DNA of 34,344 nt from Thermohalobaculum sp039187815 (GCA_039187815.1 JBCCZI010000035.1:1-34344); one strand, 5' to 3'. Positions 23,101-31,393 are shown, counted from the first letter of the stretch. Notes: generated by a model from the letters alone, not told the origin. Translations and numbers: made by a program.

Positions 23101-24210
23101 TCAAAGATCCGACAGAATGAAATCGGCCATCACCTCATCGACATAGCCGAGTGATCCCGATTTCATGTAGTTCAGCTGGGTCGTGAAGACCCGCGCGCTG
23201 TCCGCATCGCGTTTGGCGTACTTCTGCCAGATCGGCAGCGCGAGCTTGGTCATCGCCTCGACGTCGGCCGAGGACAGACGGATCACCGTCGTGCCGTCCA
23301 CTTCGAACTTGGTCCAGGCTTGCTGATCCGCCTCTTGGATCCGCGAATAGTGAAAGTTCGAATAGGCCTGGATCTCGGTCTCCAAGAAATCCTGCATCTC
23401 GGGCGACAGTGCTTGCCATTTGTCCATATTCACCGACAGATCCATCAGATCGACCGGCTGATAGACTGACATGTATCCCGGCGGGCCCATCGAGATGAAC
23501 CGGGTCTCATTTGAGAAGCCGAGCGAGTAGTTGATCGCCGGCCCGACATAGTCCGCGCAATCGATCTCACCGGATTGGAGCGCTCCAAAAATTTTCTCGC
23601 CTGGCATCGAGATCGTTTCGGCGCCCATCTCAGAGAACAGCTCGGACACCATGCCGCCCGGAACGCGCATCTTCAGACCGCGGAAGTCATCAAAGCGGTA
23701 GATTGGTTTCTTCGAGTGGATGATGTTGGGCCCGTGGTGCACGATGCCCACGAAATGCAGGTTGTGCTGCGCGAACAGCTCGCGCGCCATCTCGAGCCCG
23801 CCCAGCCCATAATAAAACACGTCGAACTCGGCATTCGTCCGCATAGCCATTGGATAAGAGCTGAGAAACACGCCGGCGTTGAACAGCCTCTCGGAGTAGA
23901 GCGTGAACACGTTGCAGGCGTCGACGCGGCCCTCCTTGGTGGCGGTGTAGATGTCAAAACCGCCGATGCCGTTCGATGGATCGAGGGCTTCGAAGGCGAG
24001 CTGTCCCTTGGTCTTCTCGATGATGGTGCCGCACCACTCGCGGAATGTGTCGAGCCCTGCTCCACCGGACCATGCGGTCTGTACCCTCCATGTGGTCGTC
24101 TGCCCCTGCGCCGTCGCAATCGCCGGAGCAGCCAGCGCCGCGGCCGCGACCAAACCCGAACCAAGAACATGACGACGCCCAAGGCCTGCCGTTTTCACTC
24201 CATCCGACAT
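23101..24210 (-). CDS. TRAP transporter substrate-binding protein DctP (TakP type), copy 2
   Basis: Encodes 369 residues from the ATG at 24210; a GTG two codons upstream is possible, but GGGGAAG is better spaced for the ATG. The Tat signal is GRRHVLGSGLVAAAALAAP, with cleavage near ATA-QG. It is a full-length paralog of the next gene, with shared blocks FDVFYYGLGGLE, HHGPNIIHSKKPI, ELFSEMGAET, CADYVGPAINYSLGFS and GPPGYMSVYQPVDLMDL. Differences cluster in segments such as EPFGANDVVGDFQ versus EALDPSNGIGGFD, which may alter ligand preference. Only one DctQ/DctM pair follows. It is the first gene of the second TRAP unit, 116 bp after matB, with a GGTATACC palindrome just upstream. Confidence 0.93.
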   Translation of the reverse strand: MSDGVKTAGLGRRHVLGSGLVAAAALAAPAIATAQGQTTTWRVQTAWSGGAGLDTFREWCGTIIEKTKGQLAFEALDPSNGIGGFDIYTATKEGRVDACNVFTLYSERLFNAGVFLSSYPMAMRTNAEFDVFYYGLGGLEMARELFAQHNLHFVGIVHHGPNIIHSKKPIYRFDDFRGLKMRVPGGMVSELFSEMGAETISMPGEKIFGALQSGEIDCADYVGPAINYSLGFSNETRFISMGPPGYMSVYQPVDLMDLSVNMDKWQALSPEMQDFLETEIQAYSNFHYSRIQEADQQAWTKFEVDGTTVIRLSSADVEAMTKLALPIWQKYAKRDADSARVFTTQLNYMKSGSLGYVDEVMADFILSDL

Positions 24211-24246
24211 TTCCACTTCCCCACAACAATCATAAGCAGTGCACTT

Positions 24247-24254
24247 GGTATACC
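24247..24254. promoter_or_regulatory. GGTATACC palindrome upstream of dctP2, possible GntR-type operator
   Basis: The 8-base palindrome GGTATACC lies 37 bp before the dctP2 start codon and shares the GTATAC core with the palindrome between matP and matR. A TATGAT hexamer (minus strand, 24234-24229) that could be the dctP2 -10 box lies 12 bases downstream, so a protein bound here could cover the -35 region. The flanking bases do not extend the symmetry well, so this is a weak prediction. Confidence 0.35.
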
Positions 24255-24326
24255 TGAGGGCTGATCATCGCAACCATGGAGCTCTTGTTTCAGCCGCGGC
24301 CGAAAGCCAAATTGCGTCCAGATTCT

Positions 24327-25853
24327 TTACTGTTTGAAAACGTCGGAGAACTGCTGGCGCAGCGTGTTCTTCTGTACCTTGCCCATGGTGTTGCGCGGCA
24401 GGCTGTCGGTGAAGAACACCCGCTTGGGGCGCTTGAACCGCGCGAGCGTCGCGTCGAGCGGGTCGAGGATGCCGGCCTCGGTCAGGCCCGCCTGGTCAGC
24501 AACCACAACGGCCACCACGCCCTCACCGAAATCCGCGTGGGGGATACCGATCACCGCGCTCTCGATCACGCCCGGAAGCGCATCGATTGCCGCCTCGACC
24601 TCCTTGGGATAGACGTTGAAGCCACCCGTGATGATCAGATCCTTGGCGCGGCCGACGATGTGGAGATAGCCGTCCTCATCGTAGCGCCCGAGATCACCCG
24701 TGATGAAGAAGCCAGTGTCGCGGACCTCTTCCGCAGTTTTCTCGGGCATACGCCAATAGCCGGCAAAAACGTTGGGGCCGCGCACCTCGATGCTGCCGAT
24801 CTCACCCGTCGGCAGCGGGTTGCCATCTGGTCCCGCGACAATCACCTCGACGCCGGGCAATGGCTGGCCGACCGTGCCGGCGCGCCGCTCACCACCATAG
24901 GGGTTCGAGGTGTTCATGCTGGTCTCGGTCATGCCGTAGCGCTCGAGGATCGCGTGGCCCGTGCGTTCTGACCAGGATCGGTGCGTGTCCGCCAAGAGCG
25001 GCGCCGAGCCGGAGACGAACAGGCGCATCCCCCGGCAGCGCTTGGCGGAGAGCCCCGTCTGATCGAGGAGCCGGGTGTAGAAGGTGGGCACGCCCATCAT
25101 CGCGGTCGCCCGCTCGAAATCGACCAGGATGGTTTCCGCCTTGAAGCGCTCGCGAAAGATCAGCGAGCCCCCGGCGGCCAGCGTCACATTGGTCGCGACA
25201 AACAGTCCGTGGGTGTGAAAGATGGGCAGGGCGTGGATCAGCACATCGTGCTCGGTGAAGGCCCAAGCGTCGGCGAGCGTAAGCGCGTTCGAGGCGAGAT
25301 TGCCATGTGTCAGCATGGCGCCCTTGGACCGCCCCGTGGTGCCGGAGGTGTAGAGGATGGCGGCCAGATCATCCGGGCCGCGGAGCGTGTCGGCAAACCC
25401 GTCGGCGGTCTCGGGCACATGGCCAAACAGGCTGCCGTGATCGGCGCCATCGCCGCGCCAAACGCCCATGGTCTCCAGCCGGGCACCCGCCTCGGCGGCG
25501 ACGGGCGCCAAGTCCTCAGCCCGGTCGGGGGAGACGACCATCAATGCGGGCTCGGCATTCTTGGCAAAATAGGCAATCTCGGCCGCGGTATAGGCTGTGT
25601 TTAGCGGCAGGAAGACCGCGCCGGCCCGTACCACGCCCAGATAGAGCATCAGGGCCTCGATGCTCTTGTCGACCTGTACGGCCACGCGGTCGCCGGGGCG
25701 CACTCCCAAGGCCCTAACCGCCAGAGCGAACCGGGCGGATACCAGATCCACATGCGCGTACGTGTAGTAGCGGCCATCATCGGTCGTGGCAAACTGGCGC
25801 TCGAACCGCGATGCGCGCGCAAGATCGAGGGCATCCGACAGATGGTTGCTCAT
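24327..25853 (-). CDS. matB: Malonyl-CoA synthetase MatB
   Basis: A 508-residue AMP-forming acyl-CoA ligase of the ANL family. MatB activates malonate with ATP and CoA to malonyl-CoA in the cytoplasm. The P-loop-like motif LYTSGTTGRSKG (168-178), RYGMTETSMNTSNPYGG, TGDLGRYDEDGY and the catalytic Lys492 in PRNTMGKVQK are present. Substrate assignment rests on resemblance to MatB (MTETSMNTSNPY with following RRAGTVG) and on the adjacent malonyl-CoA decarboxylase. Its ATG overlaps the matA stop (ATGA). It ends the mat operon; the second TRAP unit follows 116 bp later. Confidence 0.93.
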   Translation of the reverse strand: MSNHLSDALDLARASRFERQFATTDDGRYYTYAHVDLVSARFALAVRALGVRPGDRVAVQVDKSIEALMLYLGVVRAGAVFLPLNTAYTAAEIAYFAKNAEPALMVVSPDRAEDLAPVAAEAGARLETMGVWRGDGADHGSLFGHVPETADGFADTLRGPDDLAAILYTSGTTGRSKGAMLTHGNLASNALTLADAWAFTEHDVLIHALPIFHTHGLFVATNVTLAAGGSLIFRERFKAETILVDFERATAMMGVPTFYTRLLDQTGLSAKRCRGMRLFVSGSAPLLADTHRSWSERTGHAILERYGMTETSMNTSNPYGGERRAGTVGQPLPGVEVIVAGPDGNPLPTGEIGSIEVRGPNVFAGYWRMPEKTAEEVRDTGFFITGDLGRYDEDGYLHIVGRAKDLIITGGFNVYPKEVEAAIDALPGVIESAVIGIPHADFGEGVVAVVVADQAGLTEAGILDPLDATLARFKRPKRVFFTDSLPRNTMGKVQKNTLRQQFSDVFKQ

Positions 25854-27211
25854 CGCTTGCCCTCCGCACGGCTCCGCAGCAGTCGTCGCACACTGGCCGA
25901 GGCCATCACCCGCCCGTCATTGGCATAGGCTTCGTGGTTCTTCTCGATTTCGTCGAGGTCATAGAGATAGTTGACCATCACGCCATAGGCGCCGGTCAAT
26001 CCGCGCGCCGAGTGGTCAGCCTGGGTGTGGATCCGCTCGAGCCTGGCGCCGTTGCCCAAGTGGAAGCGCGCCACCGGATCGAGTGGCAGGCCATCGGGCC
26101 GCTTTGCCTCAGCCAGATAGCGCGCGGCGATTTCGGGCAGCGCATCGACGGCCTCTATGGCCTCCACCCCATCGATCGAGCCGTCGACCGCGTCCAGACG
26201 CTGGATGACCCCACGGGCCGTGGGCCCAAACTCGCTGTCGTTTGCAGCCAGTTGCGACTGTGCCCAAGCGCGCAGTCCCGGGACTGGCGACAACGTCACA
26301 AACGTCCGCACCGCCGGCAGTTCCTGACGCAGCACCTCGACAACCTGCTTTATGAGAAAATTGCCGAACGAGATGCCGCGCAGACCCGTTTGGCAGTTGG
26401 AGATCGAGTAGAACACGGCGGTCGTCGCCCGATCCGGATCCAGCGGCGTGCGATCCCGCGCCAAGATCGGAGAGATCGCCCCCGGCACCGCATCGGTCAG
26501 CGCGATCTCGACAAAGATCAGCGGCTCGTCCGGCAAGGCGGGGTGAAAGAACCCGAACAGCTGGCGATCCGGCGCAGCCACCCGGCGGCGAAGATCGTCC
26601 CAATCTTGGATGGCGTGCACGGCCTCATAGGCAATGATCTTCTCGAGCACCGCCGCTGAGGTCGACCAGTCGATCCGACGAAGCTCCAGAAAGCCGCGGT
26701 TGAACCAGGAACTGAAGAGATGACGGAAATCCGCATCCAGGCCGCGCAATTCGGGAGATTGGCGCAGACAGGCCAGCAGATCGGTGCGCATGGCGACCAA
26801 GGCGGCCGTCCCGCCGCGGGTCCGGTTGAGCATGCGCAGCAGCTCTTGGCTGCGCGGCTCGCAGGCATAGTGCAAGGCGCGGGCGGCGGCGTCATCGCCC
26901 TCGCGCTGCCACCGCTCGATGGCCGAACTGAGCGCCCCGCGCTCAACGCCAAAGCGATTGGTGATCAGACGGAAGAAGCTCTGGCGGCCCGCCGTGTCCA
27001 GTGCCTCGAACCGATCCAGCACCGCCTGAGCCAGCGCAAGCCCGGTCGCCTCGCCCCGACCGGCCAGCAGATCGGCGGCCAGATCCACGGCCGCCTCCGG
27101 GGTTTGCGGCCGGCTGTCCTCAGCCAGCAGCGCCAGCGAGCGGCCCACATCTCCGACGCGCGCCAGCAGATCGCCGAAAATGCCACCCGAGCTGCGCACC
27201 GCGGCGTTCAT
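25850..27211 (-). CDS. matA: Malonyl-CoA decarboxylase MatA
   Basis: A 453-residue malonyl-CoA decarboxylase (MCD family), converting malonyl-CoA to acetyl-CoA and CO2. Family landmarks are FFHPALPDEPLIFVE (about 221-235), FYSISNCQTGLRGISFGNFLIKQV, the TLSPVPG motif with the candidate catalytic Ser308, and ARFHLGNGA with the candidate catalytic His384, followed by the ARGLTGAYGVMVNYLYD C-terminal block. Start and stop both sit in ATGA overlaps, with matM upstream and matB downstream, so translation of the three genes is coupled. The frame is open further upstream, but that part is antisense-like noise inside matM. Confidence 0.95.
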   Translation of the reverse strand: MNAAVRSSGGIFGDLLARVGDVGRSLALLAEDSRPQTPEAAVDLAADLLAGRGEATGLALAQAVLDRFEALDTAGRQSFFRLITNRFGVERGALSSAIERWQREGDDAAARALHYACEPRSQELLRMLNRTRGGTAALVAMRTDLLACLRQSPELRGLDADFRHLFSSWFNRGFLELRRIDWSTSAAVLEKIIAYEAVHAIQDWDDLRRRVAAPDRQLFGFFHPALPDEPLIFVEIALTDAVPGAISPILARDRTPLDPDRATTAVFYSISNCQTGLRGISFGNFLIKQVVEVLRQELPAVRTFVTLSPVPGLRAWAQSQLAANDSEFGPTARGVIQRLDAVDGSIDGVEAIEAVDALPEIAARYLAEAKRPDGLPLDPVARFHLGNGARLERIHTQADHSARGLTGAYGVMVNYLYDLDEIEKNHEAYANDGRVMASASVRRLLRSRAEGKR

Positions 27212-28527
27212 CGTGCCGGTCCCATCAAGGCCTCGGGCAGCCAGGTCGCGAGGCCCGGAAAGATGCAGAGGATCACGATCGCGACCACCATGCACGCAAC
27301 GTAAGGCAGCGATCCGAGCAGGATCGTCTTGAGCTTGATGTCCGGTGCGATTCCGTTGATCACATAAAGATTGAGCCCGACCGGCGGGGAGATCAGCCCG
27401 ATCTCCATATTGATCGTCAGCACCACCGCGAACCAATAGGGATCAAAGCCCGCGGTCGTGACGATGGGCAAGAGGATGGGCGCTGCCATCAGGATCACCG
27501 CGACAGGGGGCAGGAAGAAGCCCGCGATCAAGAGAAAGACGTTGATTGCCCCCATCAGCCACCAGCGGCCCACGTCGAGCTCGGCAATCCACGATGCAAT
27601 CGCTTGGGTCACGAACAGCGAGGAGAGCATGTAGCTGAAAACGCCGGCCGCCCCGATGATAAAGAGGATCATCACGCTCTCGCGGGTCGAGTCGCGCAAG
27701 ACCGCCCAAAGGGCACTCAGCGAATAGAGCCGATAGAGCACCACGGCAAAGACCACGCAGAGGAGCGCGCCGACGGCGGCCGTCTCGGAGGGCGTTGCGA
27801 CCCCGCCATAGAGCGCATAGAGCACGCCCACAATGATGAACAGGAAGGGCAGGACGCGGGGCAGTACCTCGAGCTTTTCGGCCCAGCTGTAGCGTTGGCG
27901 GCCAAGCGCGGCATCCCCCTGCCCGCTTGCCCAGGTCGCATAGACCGACCACAGCATGAAGAGCCCGACCAACAGCAGTCCAGGCACGACGCCCGCCAGG
28001 AACAGCCGCCCGATCGAGGTCTCGGTGGCGATGCCATAGACGATCATGGTGACCGATGGCGGGATCAGGATGCCAAGCGTGCCCCCGGCTGCGATCGAGC
28101 CCGCGGCAACCCCGTCCGGATAGCCCCGACGGCGCATCTCGGGGATCCCCATCTTGCCGATCGCAGCACAGGTGGCGGGCGACGAGCCGGACATCGCCGA
28201 GAACAGCGCACAGGCCCCGAGGTTCGAGACCACCAGCCCGCCCGGCACTCGTGTCAGCCACCGCTCGAGCGCTTCGTAGAGGTCTGCCCCGGCGCGGGTC
28301 GAGGCGATAGCCGCCCCCATTATGATGAACATCGGGATCGACAACAGCGCGAAATTGTTGAGCTTACCAAAGAAGATTTCGGGCAAAAGTTCAAGCGCCC
28401 CGAACCCGTCGAAGACGGCGATGAACCCGGCGGCGACAATCAACAGACCGACCGCAACGGGCACGCCCGAGAACAGCACCAGAACTGTGATGATGGCGAC
28501 GATCGCGCCCAGGGTCAGCGGATCCAT
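27208..28527 (-). CDS. matM: TRAP transporter large permease, malonate system
   Basis: A 439-residue DctM-type permease with about 12 transmembrane segments. Motifs include GVPVAVGLLIVAAGF, LLSIPMFIIMGAAIAS, SGSSPATCAAIGKMGIPEMRRRGY and GGTLGILIPPSVTMIVYGIATETSIGRLFLAGVVPG. It should carry malonate across the inner membrane using an ion gradient, fed by MatP. The substrate is assigned from the operon, because matA and matB follow with overlapping codons. The gene order P-Q-M-A-B is the one I recall for the rhizobial malonate TRAP operon. Confidence 0.93.
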   Translation of the reverse strand: MDPLTLGAIVAIITVLVLFSGVPVAVGLLIVAAGFIAVFDGFGALELLPEIFFGKLNNFALLSIPMFIIMGAAIASTRAGADLYEALERWLTRVPGGLVVSNLGACALFSAMSGSSPATCAAIGKMGIPEMRRRGYPDGVAAGSIAAGGTLGILIPPSVTMIVYGIATETSIGRLFLAGVVPGLLLVGLFMLWSVYATWASGQGDAALGRQRYSWAEKLEVLPRVLPFLFIIVGVLYALYGGVATPSETAAVGALLCVVFAVVLYRLYSLSALWAVLRDSTRESVMILFIIGAAGVFSYMLSSLFVTQAIASWIAELDVGRWWLMGAINVFLLIAGFFLPPVAVILMAAPILLPIVTTAGFDPYWFAVVLTINMEIGLISPPVGLNLYVINGIAPDIKLKTILLGSLPYVACMVVAIVILCIFPGLATWLPEALMGPAR

Positions 28528-28528
28528 C

Positions 28529-29053
28529 TCAGTCCTCGCTTGGGGCGAACTCGGCCAACAAATCGGCCAGCATTTGCAAGATGTAGAGACCGAACCCCAC
28601 AGGCATCGCCAGGTACGGGATCCACAGTTCGACTCCCCAAACGGTGTCCGAGGTCCAGCCGCGCGAGAAGGCCAGGTGCCACAGCTCGCTCGAATGCCAC
28701 AGCATGATGCCGATGACCCCGATGCCGAGCGCCAGCGTCACCAGCGCCAGCACCCGCCGCGCGCCCGGCGGCAGCAGCCCCGGGATCAGATCCACGTTCA
28801 CATGGCCGCGTAACCGCTGAACATAGGGCAACCCCAAAAGCGTGGCGGCGATCATCATGTAGATCACGGCCTCGGTCTGCCAGATCGTGCTCTGATTCAT
28901 CACGAACCTGACCCAGATCATCTGACACGTGATCAGGACCGAGACGAAGATCAGGCTCGCCGCGATCACGCCCGACAGGGTCGAGACCGCACCCACGACG
29001 CGCTGCAGCCGGGTCTCGGCCCGGCTGCCCGCTTGGGATGGCATCATCGCCAT
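28529..29053 (-). CDS. matQ: TRAP transporter small permease, malonate system
   Basis: A DctQ-type protein of about 174 residues with four membrane segments (VIAASLIFVSVLITCQMIWV, VIYMMIAATLLGLPYVQ, VLALVTLALGIGVIGIMLW, LWIPYLAMPVGFGLYILQM). It carries the family features WVRFVMNQSTIWQTEAVIY and GHVNVDLI. The start is uncertain among ATG codons at 29053, 29047 and 29044. It overlaps no gene but ends one base before matM begins, and matP ends 22 bases before its start. In contrast to the second TRAP system in this window, it has the normal DctQ length. Confidence 0.92.
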   Translation of the reverse strand: MAMMPSQAGSRAETRLQRVVGAVSTLSGVIAASLIFVSVLITCQMIWVRFVMNQSTIWQTEAVIYMMIAATLLGLPYVQRLRGHVNVDLIPGLLPPGARRVLALVTLALGIGVIGIMLWHSSELWHLAFSRGWTSDTVWGVELWIPYLAMPVGFGLYILQMLADLLAEFAPSED

Positions 29054-29075
29054 GGGATGATCCCGCGCGTGCCGA

Positions 29076-30065
29076 TCACTCGACCGCCAGCGCCTTGTCG
29101 AGCAAGGCCTGCCCGCCCGGGGTCTTCTCGACAAAGGTCTTGTAGGAGCTCTCCATCGCGATGGCGCGCCAGGCGGCAAAGTCCTCGGGCGTCATATTGG
29201 CGATCTCGGCCCCGTTCGACGCAAAGGTCTCGGCGGCGGCGGCGTCAGCCTTCTTGGCCTCGGTCAAATAATAGGCCTCGGCCTTCTCGGCACCGGCCAT
29301 GATGGCGGCCTGCTGCTCTGCGGTCAGCCCGTCAAAGGTCGACTTGTTCATCAGCATGGGCTGGTACATGAACCACAACGCCACATCGCCGGCCGGTGTG
29401 AAGCATTTGATCTGCTCATAGAGGCGGTAGCTGACAAACGACGAGGACGAGGTGTTCGCCGCATCCAGAACGCCGGTCTGCATGGCGGTGTAGATCTCGG
29501 AGGAGGCCATTGAGGTGATCGAGGCGCCGGCCGCGGCCAGCATCTGCTCGAACGCCTTGCCCGCCGCACGGGTCTGCAGGCCTTCGACGTCGTCGGGGCC
29601 CGTGATGCAGCCTTCTTTGCCGCCAAAGCCGCCGGCCAGATAGCCGTGGACCAAGACCATCACATCATCCTCGGCCATGATCGCCTCGATATCGGCCATG
29701 AACGGGCTCTCGTTCAGACGGGCGGCGTGATCATGGTTTTTCACAAGGCCTGGCATCAGGGTGAGGTTGTATTCCGGACGCTCACCCGCGGCATAGGCCA
29801 GCGGGAACACGGTCATGTCCAAGCGCCCACGGCTGAGCGGACGGTACTGTTCGCGTGGCTTGAAGAGCGACTTGGACGGATAGATCTTGATCTCAAGCCC
29901 CACATCCGCCCCTTTGACTTCCTCGGCGACGATCTCGGCGATCTTGTGGCGCACATCGCTGGTCGACCATTGGTGGCTGAGTTTCAGCTCGGCAGCACCC
30001 GCTGAACTGGCCAGTGCGATGGTTGCCACGGCGCCAATGGCGGCCGCTTTCGAAAACTGTGTCAT
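29076..30065 (-). CDS. matP: TRAP transporter substrate-binding protein, malonate system
   Basis: A 329-residue periplasmic DctP-type protein with a Sec signal peptide (KAAAIGAVATIALASSAGA, cleavage before AELKLSHQW). The body has the usual DctP blocks, for example EVKGADVGLEIKIYPSKSLF, the DMTVFPLAYAAGERPEY segment, LQTRAAGKAFEQMLAAAGA, SSEIYTAMQTGVLDA and the FMYQPMLMNKSTFDGL region. GGGGAGGA lies upstream of the ATG. It belongs to a different DctP branch from the two TakP-type proteins downstream. It is the first gene of the matPQMAB operon, divergent from matR; malonate as ligand is inferred from that context. Confidence 0.93.
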   Translation of the reverse strand: MTQFSKAAAIGAVATIALASSAGAAELKLSHQWSTSDVRHKIAEIVAEEVKGADVGLEIKIYPSKSLFKPREQYRPLSRGRLDMTVFPLAYAAGERPEYNLTLMPGLVKNHDHAARLNESPFMADIEAIMAEDDVMVLVHGYLAGGFGGKEGCITGPDDVEGLQTRAAGKAFEQMLAAAGASITSMASSEIYTAMQTGVLDAANTSSSSFVSYRLYEQIKCFTPAGDVALWFMYQPMLMNKSTFDGLTAEQQAAIMAGAEKAEAYYLTEAKKADAAAAETFASNGAEIANMTPEDFAAWRAIAMESSYKTFVEKTPGGQALLDKALAVE

Positions 30066-30138
30066 GCTGTCCTCCCCGGAGGTGGCGGCTCTTTTGAGCC
30101 GGTTTCTATGGCGAATCCCTCACCGAGACTCTTTTGTC

Positions 30139-30167
30139 CGGATAATCGAATTGAACACACAAGACAA
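30139..30167 (-). promoter_or_regulatory. Candidate matPQMAB promoter
   Basis: On the minus strand, TTGTCT (30167-30162) and TATCCG (30144-30139) are separated by 17 bases, about 75 bp upstream of the matP start codon. The CATGTATACATG palindrome begins 5 bases upstream of the -35 box. The match to consensus is moderate. Confidence 0.45.
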
Positions 30168-30179
30168 TCATCATGTATA
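30151..30179 (+). promoter_or_regulatory. Candidate matR promoter overlapping the operator
   Basis: On the plus strand, TTGAAC (30151-30156) and TGTATA (30174-30179) are separated by 17 bases. The -10 box lies inside the CATGTATACATG palindrome, and the spacer overlaps the opposing matP promoter, so binding of MatR would be expected to repress its own gene. Confidence 0.45.
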
Positions 30180-30183
30180 CATG
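30172..30183. promoter_or_regulatory. Predicted MatR operator, perfect 12-bp palindrome
   Basis: CATGTATACATG is a perfect palindrome located between the divergent matP and matR genes. GntR/FadR-family regulators bind such GT-N(2)-AC centred sites. From memory, the rhizobial MatR site is ATTGTATACAAT, which shares the central TGTATACA with this element. Its position over the candidate matR -10 box supports a regulatory role. Confidence 0.7.
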
Positions 30184-30257
30184 TTGCGCTGCAACGAACA
30201 CGCCGGCGTTGAATATGCCGACGCGATCGGGCAGTCTGCACCCCTATAGGAGGCCGA

Positions 30258-30908
30258 ATGGAAAAGCGCGCCGACCATCTCCGCGACGTCCTTGAGGAAG
30301 AGATTCTGATGGGACAATACCGCCCTGGCGACCGGCTCGAGGAGCCGGCCCTGGCCGATCGGTTTGGCGTTTCGCGCACCCCCATCCGCGAGGCGCTGCT
30401 CCAGCTCGCGACCTCGGGCCTTGTGGAGAACCGCGGTCGCCGCGGCACCTTTGTTGCGCGAATCGGCCCGCGCCGCCTGATGGAGATGTTCGACGTCATG
30501 GCGGCCTATGAGGCGCTGGCTGCGGCGCTTGCGGCCCGCCGGGCACAACCAGACGCCATCGATGCGATCCGGCGCTGTCACGGCGAATGCGCGGCCTCGG
30601 CGCAGGCCGGCGAGCCCGACACTTATTACTACGCGAACGAACGGTTTCACGCGGCGATCCGAACCGCTGCAGGCAACGGATTCCTGCTCGAACAGGCGGA
30701 TATGCTGCAAAAGCGGCTTCGCCCCTATCGCCGCACGCAGCTGCGCGCGCGCAACCGGGTTCGGGCCTCCTATGCCGAGCACCAAGCGATACTCGATGCC
30801 ATCGAGACCAGCGATGCCGAGGCTGCCTCGGCCGCGATGCGCGCCCATGTCAGCGTCCAGGGCGAACGGTTCACGGACCTCTTGGCTTCGCTCGAGGCGG
30901 CGGAGTAG
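30258..30908 (+). CDS. matR: GntR-family regulator with FCD domain, probable malonate regulator MatR
   Basis: Encodes 216 residues. The N-terminal winged helix (about 8-68) has the GntR signature QYRPGDRLEEPALADRFGVSRTPIREAL followed by LVENRGRRGTFV. The C-terminal FCD ligand-binding domain (about 76-205) carries the His residues expected for its metal or ligand pocket (in ANERFHAAI, YAEHQAIL and AMRAHV). FCD regulators respond to small organic acids. Its divergent position beside matPQMAB and the shared palindrome suggest it controls malonate genes and itself. An AGGAGG Shine-Dalgarno precedes the ATG. The next gene on the same strand, BLUF, starts 71 bp after the stop. Confidence 0.9.
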   Translation: MEKRADHLRDVLEEEILMGQYRPGDRLEEPALADRFGVSRTPIREALLQLATSGLVENRGRRGTFVARIGPRRLMEMFDVMAAYEALAAALAARRAQPDAIDAIRRCHGECAASAQAGEPDTYYYANERFHAAIRTAAGNGFLLEQADMLQKRLRPYRRTQLRARNRVRASYAEHQAILDAIETSDAEAASAAMRAHVSVQGERFTDLLASLEAAE

Positions 30909-30979
30909 GCCGCGCTGCTTAACCCGAAATAAGTCTATTGGCGTTACGGGTTCATTCTTGGAAGAGACCCGAGGGCGCG

Positions 30980-31393
30980 ATGCTGACACGTATGGCCTAT
31001 GTAAGCACTCTTGTGATCGATCAGGACGGCGAGGCCTTTCGCGAGATTTGCGTGCGCGCCCAGGCCAAGAACGCGGCCCTAGACATCACCGGCGCCTTGT
31101 ATCTCGAACGGGCAGTGATCCTGCAAGTGCTGGAAGGTCCGATCGGCAAAGTGATTCCGCTGGTGGAGACCATCAGCACAGATCCGCGCCATACCGATTT
31201 CCATCTTCTGAACTGCTGGGAGATCAAGGATCGCAAGTTCGGGAAGTGGATGCTGAAAACCAATCGCGATTGCGGGTTGGCGGCCCTAAAGGGCCCGCTC
31301 AGTCATGACAGCGCGAACGAGGCGTTTACGCTGCGCGAGCTGGAATGCATCGAAGAGCTGGCCGCCAAACAAGGGCTAGACGGCTACAGCTAG
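30980..31393 (+). CDS. Single-domain BLUF blue-light photoreceptor
   Basis: Encodes 137 residues from the ATG at 30980, preceded by GAGGG. It is a BLUF domain, which binds FAD and switches on blue light by rearranging hydrogen bonds around flavin. The key residues are retained: Tyr7 (MAYVS), Asn31 (KNAALDITGAL), Gln49 (ILQVLEGP) and the Trp90-Met91 pair (KFGKWMLK). About 40 residues with two predicted helices follow, as in short BLUF proteins; no effector domain is attached. It must signal through a partner. It lies 71 bp after matR on the same strand and could be co-transcribed with it. The last 18 bp overlap the convergent lysS gene. Confidence 0.9.
   Translation: MLTRMAYVSTLVIDQDGEAFREICVRAQAKNAALDITGALYLERAVILQVLEGPIGKVIPLVETISTDPRHTDFHLLNCWEIKDRKFGKWMLKTNRDCGLAALKGPLSHDSANEAFTLRELECIEELAAKQGLDGYS

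Noticed and set aside
23094..23103. TGATCGATCA palindrome at the dctP2 stop codon
   Set aside because: It is short, has no loop, and overlaps the stop codon. Such GATC-rich palindromes are expected by chance at this GC content.
27001..28707. 568-codon plus-strand open frame antisense to matM
   Set aside because: It is extremely rich in R, D, H, Q and P with no hydrophobic core, and it overlaps three supported minus-strand genes.
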